Below are positions 9,383 through 18,527 of a stretch of DNA of 64,000 nt, in pieces. The stretch comes from Helicovermis profundi. GTDB taxonomy: Bacteria; Bacillota; Clostridia; Peptostreptococcales; Acidaminobacteraceae. The stretch spans positions 1,818,001 through 1,882,000 of the forward strand of contig NZ_AP028654.1 of NCBI RefSeq assembly GCF_033097505.1. The letters run 5' to 3'. Within the stretch, counting starts at the first letter, position 1, and every line of letters begins with the position of its first letter. The translations under genes were made by a program, and so were the position numbers. Below the pieces are notes generated by a model that worked only from the letters and a program-made list of their open reading frames with translations, did no database searches and was not told the origin of the DNA.

Positions 9383-9504
9383 TTTAAAACACATTATTTA
9401 ACATGAATAAGCTACATCAATAAATTTGAATATGCTATTTTTTTAGCTATTTTTAACGTAATTTAATTTGAAGAATCCAACATCAAATAATTTGACAATC
9501 AACA

Positions 9505-9674
9505 CAAACAGCAATGCATCATCTGCATAACGAACAAAGCGTATTCCACGACGTTCCAGTTCTTTATCCAATTCATTCAACATAATATTACTGCACAGTG
9601 GGCTTAAGTTTCCACCCTGTGCTAAACCTATAGATGTTTCTTCAAACTTTCTATCGACTATTGCTCCTGCTATT
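9505..9674 (-). pseudogene. Group II intron maturase, middle (catalytic) piece
   Basis: Encodes reverse-transcriptase motifs 4-5: AGAIVDRKFEETSIG, then AQGGNLSPL and the catalytic YADD. It is bounded on the right by the IS3-family insertion and on the left by transposon copy 1. Joining across the IS3 target duplication reads HKYLIAGAIV, a continuous maturase sequence, which shows that the insertion broke a formerly intact gene. Confidence 0.88.
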
Positions 9675-9691
9675 TGGATTGTCAACATTAA

Positions 9692-10489
9692 TTAAGACAG
9701 TTTTTTATCAGACATTATAGTTTTATATTCAATGGGTGTTAAATAATCTAAAGACCCATGAATTCTCTTGTTATTATACCAATTTACGTAATCAAATAAC
9801 TCTAATTCCAATTCTTCAAAACTCTTAAATATTCTATTAAATGCAAATTCTGTTTTTATAATTTTATATGTTGCTTCTGCTACTGCGTTATCATAAGGAC
9901 AGCCTTTTTTGCTTAAAGATCTCTTAATATTAAAATTTAATAATACTTCATCTAACAGTTTATTTTTAAATTCACTTCCACGATCTGTATGAAAAATTTC
10001 TATATTATGTAATGGCTCTTTTACTCTCGTAAGAGCTTTATATACAAGCTTTGCAGTCTTATTCTTACCTGCTGCATATCCTACTATTTCACGATTAAAG
10101 AAATCTAATATTAGGCATATATAATTCCATTTACCATTTACATTAACGTAAGTTAAATCACTTACTACTACCTCAAGACACTTTTTGTCATCAAACTCTC
10201 TTTTAACTAAATTTTCAATTTTATCTTCATTAACTTTTGATTTTGTTACTTTATATTGCTTAATTGTATATGATGAAATAAGGTTGTATTTTTTCATTAT
10301 TTTGCCTATTTTCTTTCTTGAAGCTATCATATTTACTTTTGAAAGTTCTTTTTTTATTTTTCTTGTACCATAGGCTTTTCTATTACTTTTGAAAATTTCT
10401 ATAATTCTATTTTCTAAAATACTATCTATTTTTATTGTTTTTTTTTCGTAATAATAAGTTGACCTTGCTATTTTAAGAACCTTACACAT
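9692..10489 (-). CDS. IS3-family transposase OrfB
   Basis: A 265-residue catalytic part of an IS3 transposase: HTH_21 region (NRKAYGTRKIKKEL), then the rve core with D in VVSDLTYVNV, D in FHTDRGSEF and E in NAVAEATYKIIKTE, and the C-terminal YNNKRIHGSLDYLTP motif. In this family OrfB is normally made as an OrfAB fusion by -1 frameshifting. Its coding frame can be followed back to about 10560 (INANKDRYSIS), upstream of the ATG given here. Confidence 0.85.
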   Translation of the reverse strand: MCKVLKIARSTYYYEKKTIKIDSILENRIIEIFKSNRKAYGTRKIKKELSKVNMIASRKKIGKIMKKYNLISSYTIKQYKVTKSKVNEDKIENLVKREFDDKKCLEVVVSDLTYVNVNGKWNYICLILDFFNREIVGYAAGKNKTAKLVYKALTRVKEPLHNIEIFHTDRGSEFKNKLLDEVLLNFNIKRSLSKKGCPYDNAVAEATYKIIKTEFAFNRIFKSFEELELELFDYVNWYNNKRIHGSLDYLTPIEYKTIMSDKKLS

Positions 10490-10601
10490 GGCGCTAATAC
10501 TGTACCTATCTTTATTTGCATTTATTACTGCTATTTTCGTCCCATTATTAGCGCCGCTTGCTTTTAAGTGATTTCTAGGTGCTTTAGCACCTTAGAGGAA
10601 C

Positions 10602-10862
10602 TTATCCTTTAGGGCAAATATCATTTTCCATTTTTAACTGTTGGTTTTCTTTTCGTAATTTATCAAGTTCTTTATCTTCATCACTTTTATTATCTTTAGC
10701 TTTAAATGATCCAGTAGTATTATAGTCTGTAATCCATTTATAAACAGTAGAACGTGCTATATTGTATTCATTTACAACTTCTATTTGCGGTTTACCATTT
10801 TTAATTAAATTAACTATCTGAACTTTAAATTCATCTGTATAATGCTTATTTTTTTTTGACAT
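10602..10862 (-). CDS. IS3-family transposase OrfA (probably shortened at its 3' end)
   Basis: An 86-residue HTH_Tnp_1 protein that binds the IS ends: HYTDEFKVQIVNLI, SRSTVYKWI-type helix-turn-helix, then a leucine-zipper-like heptad (DKLRKENQQLKMEND). It ends abruptly in ICPKG with GGA-TAA. The family usually continues ILKxAxxI into the frameshift site. Just after the stop lies an AGGTGC-TAAA-GCACCT hairpin (about 10571-10590). About 50 bases there look inserted relative to the expected sequence, so OrfAB may not be made. Confidence 0.75.
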   Translation of the reverse strand: MSKKNKHYTDEFKVQIVNLIKNGKPQIEVVNEYNIARSTVYKWITDYNTTGSFKAKDNKSDEDKELDKLRKENQQLKMENDICPKG

Positions 10863-10938
10863 GATTACCTCCGTTTTCTAATTATTTTTAGTTTATCATG
10901 TCCGAGTATTTGTTGTCTAATTAAGTATATCCTATCCA

Positions 10939-11612
10939 ATTAAATATTTGTGAATCAATGAAATGACGCGTCCATCTTTAATTGTTCTTGATAGGATTTC
11001 TATCATTTTCGATTGACTCACTGTATCAAAAAATTTCTCTAAATCCATGTCTACAACATATGTGTAACCTTCATTAGCATATTCTTTGCACTTCTTTAAG
11101 GCATCATGAGCACTTCGCTTTGGTCTAAAGCCATAACTGCTTTCACTAAATGTTGCTTCATAGATTGGCGATAGTATTTGCTGAATTCCTTGTTGCACCA
11201 TTCGATCTACCACTGTTGGTATTCCCAACTGTCGTTTCTTTCCATTGTCTTTCGGTATTTCTACTCGTCGAACTGGTTGCGGACGGTATTTTCCATCCAG
11301 TATGGCCTTTTTCAACTCATCTCCATTGTCTTGCAAATGTTGTAGAAGATGCTCTACTTCCATTCCATCAACGCCGTGAGAACCTTTATTCTTTTTCACC
11401 TGTTTATAGGCTTTATTCAGATTTGCAGATTCTAAGATTTGTTCTAAAAGTCCATTTGCATCTCTGTCGGCATCGGTGATGTTGTTTTCAGTTATCCTCT
11501 TTTCGGTAAGCACTCTGTCATACCCTTCGTGTGCCGCACTAGCTCTCCGACAGTAGTCATTGTCACTACAATATTTTCTGCTTTTCTTCATCCCGATTTC
11601 GGTAACATTCAT
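10939..11612 (-). pseudogene. Group II intron maturase, N-terminal piece
   Basis: The first 220 or so residues of the maturase: NKGSHGVDGM, YRPQPVRRVEIPK, KRQLGIPTVVDRMVQQ, SYGFRPKRSAHDAL and the catalytic VVDMDLEKFFD of RT motif 3. A good ribosome binding site (AAGGAGG) precedes the ATG. Reading is cut at 10939 by the IS3 element. Together with the pieces at 9505-9674 and 5892-6459 it makes one nearly complete maturase without endonuclease domain. Confidence 0.88.
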
Positions 11613-11971
11613 TGACTTTCACCTCCTTAGGTTCAACCCTTCATGACTTCATAGGCGAAGTCACTAATATGGTATCGGCTGACTTCTCATGATAAATCTT
11701 ATTTCAACCACGATTCACACAAATGTTTCACATGTCCATGAGATCTCCCCAGGTAAGAACACAATCTTTCTCTCCATGTATCTGCCACATTTACGCTGTT
11801 GATTCCGAGTAGTTATTGGACTTTGATTTGTTTAGCAACCTTATCCATCAACTTGCGCCTTATGTGATTTCTGTTCGTCAGACCAGAGATTTGCCGCCGG
11901 CTTCCTTCAGATTCCTCGTCACCAAGGACACCCTTGCCATAAGCTATACACTTCCCACTACTAGGGTATGT
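11613..11971 (-). ncRNA. Group II intron 1, domain I-IV RNA region
   Basis: Non-coding intron RNA between transposon copy 2 and the maturase start. It contains GCAAGGGTGTCCTTGGTGACG and GAATCTGAAGGAAGC, stretches typical of bacterial group II intron domain I, and leads to the maturase ribosome binding site. The first part of domain I lies beyond the insertion, at 15023-15064. Confidence 0.75.
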
Positions 11972-12141
11972 TGTTGATTGTCAAATTATTTGATGTTGGA
12001 TTCTTCAAATTAAATTACGTTAAAAATAGCTAAAAAAATAGCATATTCAAATTTATTGATGTAGCTTATTCATGTTAAATAATGTGTTTTAAAATGAAAT
12101 AAAACCATGATTAAATAACTAAATCATAGTTTTATTATTTT

Positions 12142-12945
12142 TTATCCTAATTCAGTTTCATTAACCGCCATCATTACAATATCGTTATTAATATCTGTAA
12201 TATTTTGATTATTACCTATTAATAAGCATGCATTACATATTTTATTAATAATTCTTGGTATACCATTTGAAGAGTTAATTATGCCTTCTAAGGCTCCTTC
12301 ACTAAAAATATTTACATGACAATTAGCTCCGATGAGTTTATTTTTTATATAGCTTCTAGCTTCTTCTTTATTTAGTCCATCTAAATGATAATTCATAGTT
12401 ATTCTTTGTCTTAGCGGTTCGTGTGATACTAATCTAAGAGTATTATTTATATTTGGAAGTCCAACTAATAATACAACTGCACGATCTTTTGAATCCATTT
12501 CAAAATTGAAAAGAATTTTCAAATCATTTAGTATACCATTATTAATGTAATTTGCTTCATCAATAATAATAACCGGAGTTATGCGTTTTTCAACAGCGTA
12601 TCTAGTAATTTCATTTTGAATTATCTTAAAATTATCATTTTTTCTCATCATTGGCTCTAAACCTAATTGCTGAGCTAAATTTTTATAAAATTCAGCTACA
12701 GTTAGAGTTGATAATGAACTATAAATAACCTTAAAAAGTGAAGGATTTAGTATTTTAGACCAACTTCTTATAATAGTTGTTTTACCTTTTCCAGGTGATC
12801 CTGTAATAAGACCAAATCCTCTAGTTTCAAGTAGTATATTAAGTCTTAACAAAGTTTCTTTGTATTCAGATGTTTCAATTATTATTTCTTTACTATTTTT
12901 TATAAATGGGTTAAAATCTAACCCAAAACGACTTGTATAATCCAT
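12142..12945 (-). CDS. AAA ATPase transposition helper, copy 2
   Basis: Identical in sequence to the 267-residue ATPase at 8531-9334, with Walker A GSPGKGKTT and Walker B IIIDEAN intact. Its start overlaps the transposase stop by one base. No disabling mutation is seen, so this copy could support transposition of both elements. Confidence 0.87.
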   Translation of the reverse strand: MDYTSRFGLDFNPFIKNSKEIIIETSEYKETLLRLNILLETRGFGLITGSPGKGKTTIIRSWSKILNPSLFKVIYSSLSTLTVAEFYKNLAQQLGLEPMMRKNDNFKIIQNEITRYAVEKRITPVIIIDEANYINNGILNDLKILFNFEMDSKDRAVVLLVGLPNINNTLRLVSHEPLRQRITMNYHLDGLNKEEARSYIKNKLIGANCHVNIFSEGALEGIINSSNGIPRIINKICNACLLIGNNQNITDINNDIVMMAVNETELG

Positions 12946-14189
12946 TAATTTTTTCCTCCTGTTAATTTAACTTTTTCACGTTTGATTTTAGAATTTTCAT
13001 GCTTATTTAGTAACTTAATAGGCGTTAAATCTCCTGTATATTTATCTAATATAAAAATATTTTTCATATCAGGTGAATACCTTAAAGTAATTCTTTGTTT
13101 AGAAAATCTATAATGCACTTCATATTCCACTTCATTAATTACAACTACATTATCTGTTGAAACTCGCCGCTCTATTTCAAGTAGAAAACTTTTATAAATA
13201 TGATCTTCACTTAATCTTTTGATAAGCGCTGATTCACTAAAAAAACGGTCCATTGGTGATAATCCGTTTAAAGAACTATGAATCTTTTGATTGTAAGATT
13301 TTACATATATTAAAAGTGATAAACGAAGATCCTCGAGTGATGAAAAATCATTCATGTTAAGTCCACTCATCCACTGTTGTTTAAGGGTTTTAAAGAACCT
13401 TTCTACCTTAGCTTTTCCAGTTGGTGTATAAGGTGGATTGTAGTTAAGCGTTGAACCAATGCGAGCAGCAAGTAAGGTGATTTGCTTATTTTTATATGAA
13501 GATCCATTATCAAAATTTAGTCGTTTTGGTCTTCCATATTTTGAAACTGCAGATTTTAGTACAGACATTACATTAACTGTATTATCATTAAAAAATACGT
13601 CAATACCAGTTATCATACGTGAAGCATCATCTAACATAGCAATAATCCACACTTTATGTTTTTTCCTATTAATCATTAAGTAAGGTCCAACACTGCTGTC
13701 ACCACACCATACTTCATTGATATGAGGACGCTCATATCTTCTCATATCCTTATTATTGGTATAAAGATTATTTTTATTTAATTGATTTACATATCTATTA
13801 ATTGTTGAAAGTGAAATTTCACCTTTGTTAATAGTGCCATTACTAATTAACTTTTGATGAATTAATGTAGCAGGAATTCTTGGATATTCACTTTTAAGAT
13901 AGTTAATTTGCTCTATCATATCATCATCAAGTTTTCTTGATTGACCTGTATCATTACGCCTTTTAGGCATTAGACCATCAAAACCATATTTTTGATAACT
14001 ATAGTACCAACGCTCTATAGTTGTAGCCGAAATAATAGTATCCATGCCCCTCGGATTGGTATAAGTGTTATGAGAGGCATCACGAAAAAAAGCCTTATTA
14101 GATTTCGAATCATCACATGTTCCGCTAATTAATGGAGCAAGAATGCTATACCTAAAAAGTGCAATTTTTTGCTTATCATCGTTATTCAT
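12945..14189 (-). CDS. DDE (rve) transposase, copy 2
   Basis: Identical to the 414-residue transposase at 7287-8531; the catalytic Asp, Asp and Glu residues are all present. The AGGAGG ribosome binding site is also preserved. Together with intact ends and a target duplication this copy is probably the active one. Confidence 0.88.
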   Translation of the reverse strand: MNNDDKQKIALFRYSILAPLISGTCDDSKSNKAFFRDASHNTYTNPRGMDTIISATTIERWYYSYQKYGFDGLMPKRRNDTGQSRKLDDDMIEQINYLKSEYPRIPATLIHQKLISNGTINKGEISLSTINRYVNQLNKNNLYTNNKDMRRYERPHINEVWCGDSSVGPYLMINRKKHKVWIIAMLDDASRMITGIDVFFNDNTVNVMSVLKSAVSKYGRPKRLNFDNGSSYKNKQITLLAARIGSTLNYNPPYTPTGKAKVERFFKTLKQQWMSGLNMNDFSSLEDLRLSLLIYVKSYNQKIHSSLNGLSPMDRFFSESALIKRLSEDHIYKSFLLEIERRVSTDNVVVINEVEYEVHYRFSKQRITLRYSPDMKNIFILDKYTGDLTPIKLLNKHENSKIKREKVKLTGGKN

Positions 14190-14253
14190 TAAAAAATCCT
14201 CCTGTATTTATAAGTTTATTAGGAGTATAAATCATTAAAAAGTAAGCGTAAAA

Positions 14254-14778
14254 CTAAGTTATGTGGGTGTTATTAAATAAAATATTTGAAGTGCTTTTAA
14301 TTTGCATAAACTGTCTATTATATTTTTTAAAAGACATAATAGTTGTAAATTTATGATTTATTGGTATCTTAAAAACAGCTAATCGCTCTCTCCAGTGCCG
14401 ATTGAACTGACGAATAATATATCTAATGTTACTTTCATCAATAAGTAAGTTGTTGATCATAATATTTTCGAAAGGTAATTTTTTTAAATAAGTCTGAATA
14501 ACTGTGATAATATCCTTTAATAATATTTGAGAATAAGGAACAATCCAACTTGGTAGAACTGATTCAGTTTTACCACAACATTTACAGATTAATCTTAGAA
14601 TTTTTAGTTCGTATAATTTACCAGAAATTTTAATAAAACGTTTATAATAGGCGTGTTTAATAAGACAGCCCTTTTGGCCACAGCTACAAGAAAGGCGATG
14701 AAACGGTAAATGATCAATCATCGTATTATAAGAATTTTGTGAAAAAGACTTGATTATTGTAGAAAAAATAGTTATCAT
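14254..14778 (-). CDS. DUF6431-like zinc-binding transposon protein, copy 2
   Basis: Identical to the 174-residue protein at 6698-7222, with the same SCSCGQKGC and CKCCG cysteine motifs. It is the first gene of the element, about 64 bp upstream of the transposase. Function unproven. Confidence 0.6.
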   Translation of the reverse strand: MITIFSTIIKSFSQNSYNTMIDHLPFHRLSCSCGQKGCLIKHAYYKRFIKISGKLYELKILRLICKCCGKTESVLPSWIVPYSQILLKDIITVIQTYLKKLPFENIMINNLLIDESNIRYIIRQFNRHWRERLAVFKIPINHKFTTIMSFKKYNRQFMQIKSTSNILFNNTHIT

Positions 14779-15065
14779 AATATATGTCTTACTTATGAAA
14801 ATCCTATGGATTTACGTAAGCATTTAGAAAGGCAGAAGAAACTTTCGAAGGGCTCTTCTGTCTTTTTTCCTTTCTTAATTATTTTATGATAGCATAACAT
14901 AAAAAGGGCCTATATTAAATAATCTGATTAAAATTTAGTCAATTATTTAATGTAGGTCCTTTGTTTATTTTGAAGAATAATAAGTGTTATAATAGTAAAT
15001 AAAATGCCTATCTACAGTATGTTAGGGACTTTCACCCGTTAGATTGTGCCCATGCTGGGCACACT

Positions 15066-15106
15066 AAAATAAAGCTATAATGAAAATAATTTTCATTATA
15101 GCTTTT
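15066..15106 (-). terminator. Strong terminator; insertion site of group II intron 1
   Basis: Perfect 16-bp stem (AAAGCTATAATGAAAA and its complement, three-base loop) followed on the minus strand by ATTTTA, directly at the intron's 5' end. It terminates the small gene at 15133-15297. Confidence 0.85.
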
Positions 15107-15132
15107 AAATATTCTCTTTTTACATAATTATT

Positions 15133-15297
15133 TTAAACACTAACACCCAATTTCTCTATATCATTATCCCTATTTTCTTTATCTTCGGAAAAATTGATAT
15201 ACCTAAAGTAAAGATCCATTGCCTTTGATTTAATAGCACTTTCTGCTTCAACTTCAGTAAGCAAATTCATCGCTTCTTTAAGAAATTCATCTGACAC
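15133..15297 (-). CDS. Small acidic protein, 54 residues, unknown
   Basis: A GTG-started reading frame with a good ribosome binding site (AGAGGTGA, five bases before GTG) and a strong terminator right after it, which together argue for a real gene. The peptide is acidic and helical (begins MSDEFLKEAMNLLTEVEAES), has no cysteine and no membrane segment. I do not recognise a family. It lies downstream of leuB but about 140 bp away, with its own AT-rich upstream region. Confidence 0.6.
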   Translation of the reverse strand: MSDEFLKEAMNLLTEVEAESAIKSKAMDLYFRYINFSEDKENRDNDIEKLGVSV

Positions 15298-15439
15298 ACT
15301 AGTCACCTCTTCTTTTTTTATTAGCTTTATTTTAACACATATGAAATAAAATATGTGTTTTTTTTCTTACAAATAAAACTTCCATAAATATTATATAAAG
15401 ATATAGGTAAAAAAACGATCATTAGGCGTTATTTTTGTA

Positions 15440-16507
15440 TTAATTCGACAAATTTTTTACTTCATTTGCAATATATTCTCCAATTTCACATGTAGAAAAT
15501 CCGCTTTCTCCTATTATGTCTTTAGATAATATTTTATTATTGATAGCATTTTCTACTGCTTTTTCTATAATTTCAGCTTCAATGTCCATTTTTAAACTAT
15601 ATCTTAATAAAAGTGCAACTGATAAAATAGTTCCAATAGGATTAGCAATATTTTTTCCAGCAATATCCGGAGCGCTACCATGAATTGGTTCATAAAGACC
15701 TAAGCCACTTTCACTAATACTAGCTGATGGAAGAAGTCCAATTGATCCTACTATAGCCCCTGATTCATCTGAAATAATATCTCCAAACATATTTGAAGTT
15801 ACAATAACATCAAATTTATCCGGATTAAGTATAACCTGCATTGCTGCATTGTCTACATACATATAATCAATTTCAGTTTTTGAATCCCTTACTTTTTCTT
15901 TTGCAACTTTTCTCCATAGTCTTGATGTTTCTAGTACATTTGCTTTATCAACAAGTGTTATTTTATTATTTCTTTTACTTGCAATTTCGATTGCTTTATC
16001 AATTGCTCTTTTTATTTGGCTTTCACTATAAAACATTTCATCTTTAGCAGCAATTTCACCGCCAATAGTTTCTGTATTTTTATTACCAAAATAAATTCCA
16101 CTTATTAGCTCCCTAACTATTACATAATCAATATTTCTGTTTTCAAGTTTAATTGGAGATAAATTTTTAAGAGAATCAAATATCTTTACAGGTCTAATAT
16201 TACAAAAAACCTCCATTGTTTTTCTTAAAGAAAGTAGTGCACTTTCTGGTCTTTTTTCTAGTGGAAGTTCATTCCACTTAGGTCCACCAACTGCGCCTAA
16301 AAGGACTGCATCCGCTTTCATTACCCCTTCTTTTGTTTCACTTGGAAATGCATGAGAAAACTTATCGTATGCACAACCACCAAAAGAGTATTCTTTTAAG
16401 TCAATCTTTTCTTTCATACCTTTAATAGCAAATAATACTTTTATTGCCTCTTCAACAATTTCACTTCCGATTCCATCGCCTCTTAGTACTGCAATATTAT
16501 ATTTCAT
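15440..16507 (-). CDS. leuB: 3-isopropylmalate dehydrogenase
   Basis: A 355-residue NAD-dependent enzyme oxidising and decarboxylating 3-isopropylmalate to 2-oxoisocaproate in leucine synthesis. Seen: the N-terminal LRGDGIGSEIVEEA, AVLLGAVGGPKW, REL(I)SGIYFG substrate loop, the catalytic Lys/Asp segment DKANVLETSRLWR, and MFGDIISDESG with EPIHGSAPDIAGKNIANP. Full family length. It overlaps leuD by 11 bases and is the last gene of a leuC-leuD-leuB operon. Confidence 0.95.
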   Translation of the reverse strand: MKYNIAVLRGDGIGSEIVEEAIKVLFAIKGMKEKIDLKEYSFGGCAYDKFSHAFPSETKEGVMKADAVLLGAVGGPKWNELPLEKRPESALLSLRKTMEVFCNIRPVKIFDSLKNLSPIKLENRNIDYVIVRELISGIYFGNKNTETIGGEIAAKDEMFYSESQIKRAIDKAIEIASKRNNKITLVDKANVLETSRLWRKVAKEKVRDSKTEIDYMYVDNAAMQVILNPDKFDVIVTSNMFGDIISDESGAIVGSIGLLPSASISESGLGLYEPIHGSAPDIAGKNIANPIGTILSVALLLRYSLKMDIEAEIIEKAVENAINNKILSKDIIGESGFSTCEIGEYIANEVKNLSN

Positions 16508-17012
16508 TTAATATTCCCTCCGGCTTTGAAATTCTATTTTTAATAAAGTTAACAAGTCCACCATTTTCTAAAATATTTAATTGGTATTTACTTGGTTTTG
16601 TAATATTCACTTCTTCTCCTGTACTTAAATTTACAATACCTTCATCAGTATTAACTAAAATTAAATTTCCTTTTGAAACTTTTTCATATATTTCACTATT
16701 TTCAATTGGTATTAAGCCAATATTAATTGCATTTCTATAAAATATTCTAGCAAAACTTTTTGCTATAACAATATTTACTCCAGATTCTTTTATTGCAATT
16801 GGAGCATGTTCTCTTGATGAACCACATCCGAAATTCTCACCTGCAATAATTACATCACCGCGTCTTACCCTTGATGAAAACTCGCTGTCAATATCTTCCA
16901 TGCAATGCTTTGAAAGCTCTTTTGAATTACTACTATTTAAATATCTAGCTGGTATTATAACATCTGTATCTATATTATCACCATATTTATGAACCTTGCC
17001 TTTAATAATCAT
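16497..17012 (-). CDS. leuD: 3-isopropylmalate dehydratase small subunit
   Basis: A 171-residue swivel subunit of isopropylmalate isomerase, partner of LeuC. Typical motifs: KYGDNIDTDVIIPARYL near the N-terminus and GENFGCGSSREHAP in the middle, then KSFARIFYRNAINIG. Start set at 17012: GGAGG lies five bases upstream, while an earlier in-frame ATG at 17024 overlaps that ribosome binding site. About 140 bp of AT-rich sequence separate it from leuC. Confidence 0.95.
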   Translation of the reverse strand: MIIKGKVHKYGDNIDTDVIIPARYLNSSNSKELSKHCMEDIDSEFSSRVRRGDVIIAGENFGCGSSREHAPIAIKESGVNIVIAKSFARIFYRNAINIGLIPIENSEIYEKVSKGNLILVNTDEGIVNLSTGEEVNITKPSKYQLNILENGGLVNFIKNRISKPEGILNEI

Positions 17013-17150
17013 AATGACCTCCATATTCTCTATCTACATTTTTATAGACTTACTTATATTTGTTTTTGTAAGTATATTCTCTTATAATTTTGATTTACAT
17101 AATACATTTACATAATCTTTGATATTTCTAATTTTGTATCCTTATTTATA

Positions 17151-18425
17151 TTATAAAACTTCATTTGGATGAACAATATAACCCTTTATTGCAGTAGCTG
17201 CTGCAACTGATGGACTAGCAAGATATACTTTTGACTCGACATGCCCCATTCTGCCAACAAAATTCCTATTTGTAGTTGAAATGCATACTTCATCTTTTGC
17301 AAGCACTCCCATATGACCACCTAAACATGGTCCACATGTTGGTGTACTAACAATAGCCCCTGCTTTAATAAACTCCTCTATATAACCATTTTTTAAAGCA
17401 TCTAAATATATTTTTTGTGTAGCTGGAATTATAATAACTCTGAGTGAAGGATTTATTTTTTTACCTTTTAATATTTTATATGCTGCTTGTAAGTCACTTA
17501 TTCGTCCATTCGTACAAGAACCTATCATAACTTGATCAACTTTTATTTTTTCATTTATTTCATCAATTTCATGCGTATTTTCAGGTAAATGAGGAAATGC
17601 TACAGTTAATTTTAACTTCGATAGATCAATTGTTATTTCGCTTTCAAACTCCGCATTTTCATTTGGATACGTTATTTCATATTTTTTATCACAATGTTCA
17701 TCAAGATACGCTTTTGTAATTTCATCAAATGGAAATATTCCATTTTTTGCTCCTGCTTCAATTACCATATTCGTTATAGTAAATCTATCATCAATACTTA
17801 AATATTTTAGTCCATCGCCATAAAATTCTAATGATTTATAATTTGCTCCTGAAACTCCAATTTTACCAATTAAATTTAATATAACATCTTTTCCGCTAAC
17901 CCATTTTTGAGGTTTTCCTATAATATTCACCTTTATAGCACTTGGAACTTTAAACCAAATTCTACCGGTTGCCATAGCGACACCCATATCAGTACTGCCT
18001 ATACCAGTAGAAAAAGCATTAAGTGCACCAAATGTACATGTATGTGAATCTGCACCAATTATAATTTCACTTGGCTTGATTAATCCTTTTTCAGGTAAAA
18101 GAGCATGCTCTATACCCATTTGACCAAGCTCAAAATAATTATCAATATCAAATCTTTTTGCAAATTCCCTTACTTTTTTACATTGCTCTGCTGATTTAAT
18201 ATCTTTATTTGGCGAAAAATGATCAGGTACAATAGAAATTTTAGATTTATCGAAAACATCAATTACTGATGTTTTTAAAAAAGATTCTATTGCAACTGGC
18301 GTTGTAATATCATTTCCAAGTACCATATCCACATCTACTTCAATAATCTGGCCGACCTCAATTTCCTCTCTTGCTGCATGTTTTACTAAAATTTGCTGAG
18401 TCATTGTCATTCTCTCTTTTATCAT
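17151..18425 (-). CDS. leuC: 3-isopropylmalate dehydratase large subunit
   Basis: A 424-residue aconitase-family subunit converting 2- to 3-isopropylmalate. It carries the three [4Fe-4S] ligands: Cys in [11 protein letters not shown] and the pair in [11 protein letters not shown], plus [10 protein letters not shown] and [12 protein letters not shown]-type motifs. First gene of the leucine operon. GAGAGG lies seven bases before the ATG at 18425; an internal ATG (MTMTQQIL) matches the usual family start and cannot be excluded. Expression is probably controlled by the leader upstream. Confidence 0.95.
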   Translation of the reverse strand: MIKERMTMTQQILVKHAAREEIEVGQIIEVDVDMVLGNDITTPVAIESFLKTSVIDVFDKSKISIVPDHFSPNKDIKSAEQCKKVREFAKRFDIDNYFELGQMGIEHALLPEKGLIKPSEIIIGADSHTCTFGALNAFSTGIGSTDMGVAMATGRIWFKVPSAIKVNIIGKPQKWVSGKDVILNLIGKIGVSGANYKSLEFYGDGLKYLSIDDRFTITNMVIEAGAKNGIFPFDEITKAYLDEHCDKKYEITYPNENAEFESEITIDLSKLKLTVAFPHLPENTHEIDEINEKIKVDQVMIGSCTNGRISDLQAAYKILKGKKINPSLRVIIIPATQKIYLDALKNGYIEEFIKAGAIVSTPTCGPCLGGHMGVLAKDEVCISTTNRNFVGRMGHVESKVYLASPSVAAATAIKGYIVHPNEVL

Positions 18426-18464
18426 CTCTTTACCTCTCTACATTTTTTATTTTATATATATATA

Positions 18465-18492
18465 ATAAAAAAAGAGCCCTAAAAAGGCTCTT
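18465..18492 (-). terminator. Attenuator-type terminator before leuC
   Basis: AAGAGCC pairs with GGCTCTT and is followed by a long T-run on the minus strand, 40 bp before leuC and 36 bp after the leader peptide stop. A terminator placed between a leader peptide and the first structural gene is the hallmark of attenuation. Confidence 0.85.
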
Positions 18493-18527
18493 CTTATTAC
18501 CGCAATAAACAATATATTTAAAAATTA

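Larger units (their letters stand above)
6460..9504 (+). mobile_element. Three-gene DDE transposon, copy 1
   Basis: A 3045-bp element with imperfect terminal inverted repeats: left TGTAGATAGGCATTTTATTT, right end (inverted) TGTTGATTGTCAAATTATTT, 16 matches in 21 positions. Ends are TG...CA. It carries a DUF6431-like gene, a DDE transposase and an AAA ATPase, all rightward. It is the same length as an inverted copy at 11972-15016 with identical proteins. Boundaries were set by comparing both copies. Unlike the other copy, its flanks (…CTCCGT and CAAACA…) show no target duplication. Confidence 0.9.
9675..10938 (-). mobile_element. IS3-family insertion sequence
   Basis: A 1264-bp element with TGGAT…ATCCA ends and imperfect inverted repeats (TGGATAGGATATACTTAATT versus TGGATTGTCAACATTAATTA), flanked by a 3-bp direct repeat AAT at 9672-9674 and 10939-10941 (read on the minus strand). 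It carries orfA (HTH) and orfB (DDE) on the minus strand and interrupts the group II maturase. Confidence 0.88.
11972..15016 (-). mobile_element. Three-gene DDE transposon, copy 2 (inverted)
   Basis: Same 3045-bp element as at 6460-9504 but inverted. It is flanked by a perfect 6-bp direct repeat GTATGT (11966-11971 and 15017-15022), which removes the usual uncertainty about its ends and shows simple insertion into intron domain I. Protein sequences are identical to copy 1, indicating a very recent duplication. Confidence 0.92.
5808..15064 (-). mobile_element. Group II intron 1, interrupted by three insertions
   Basis: The 5' end starts GTGTGCCCAGCATGGGC at 15064, typical of bacterial group II introns. 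Domain I sequence continues at 11613-11971, the maturase ORF follows in pieces, and domains V/VI lie at about 5808-5885 (CGCCGTATACGAG...CCGTATGTACGG), ending near CCTATCCGAT. Removing the two 3045-bp elements and the IS3 element with their target duplications leaves about 1.89 kb, a normal intron size. The 5' exon is the T-tract of a strong terminator, an insertion preference known for class C introns. It cannot now encode its own maturase. Confidence 0.85.

Noticed and set aside
10571-10620. T4 gene 60-like translational bypass in the IS3 element
   Set aside because: The GGA-stop-hairpin arrangement is suggestive, but no in-frame GGA landing site leads into OrfB.
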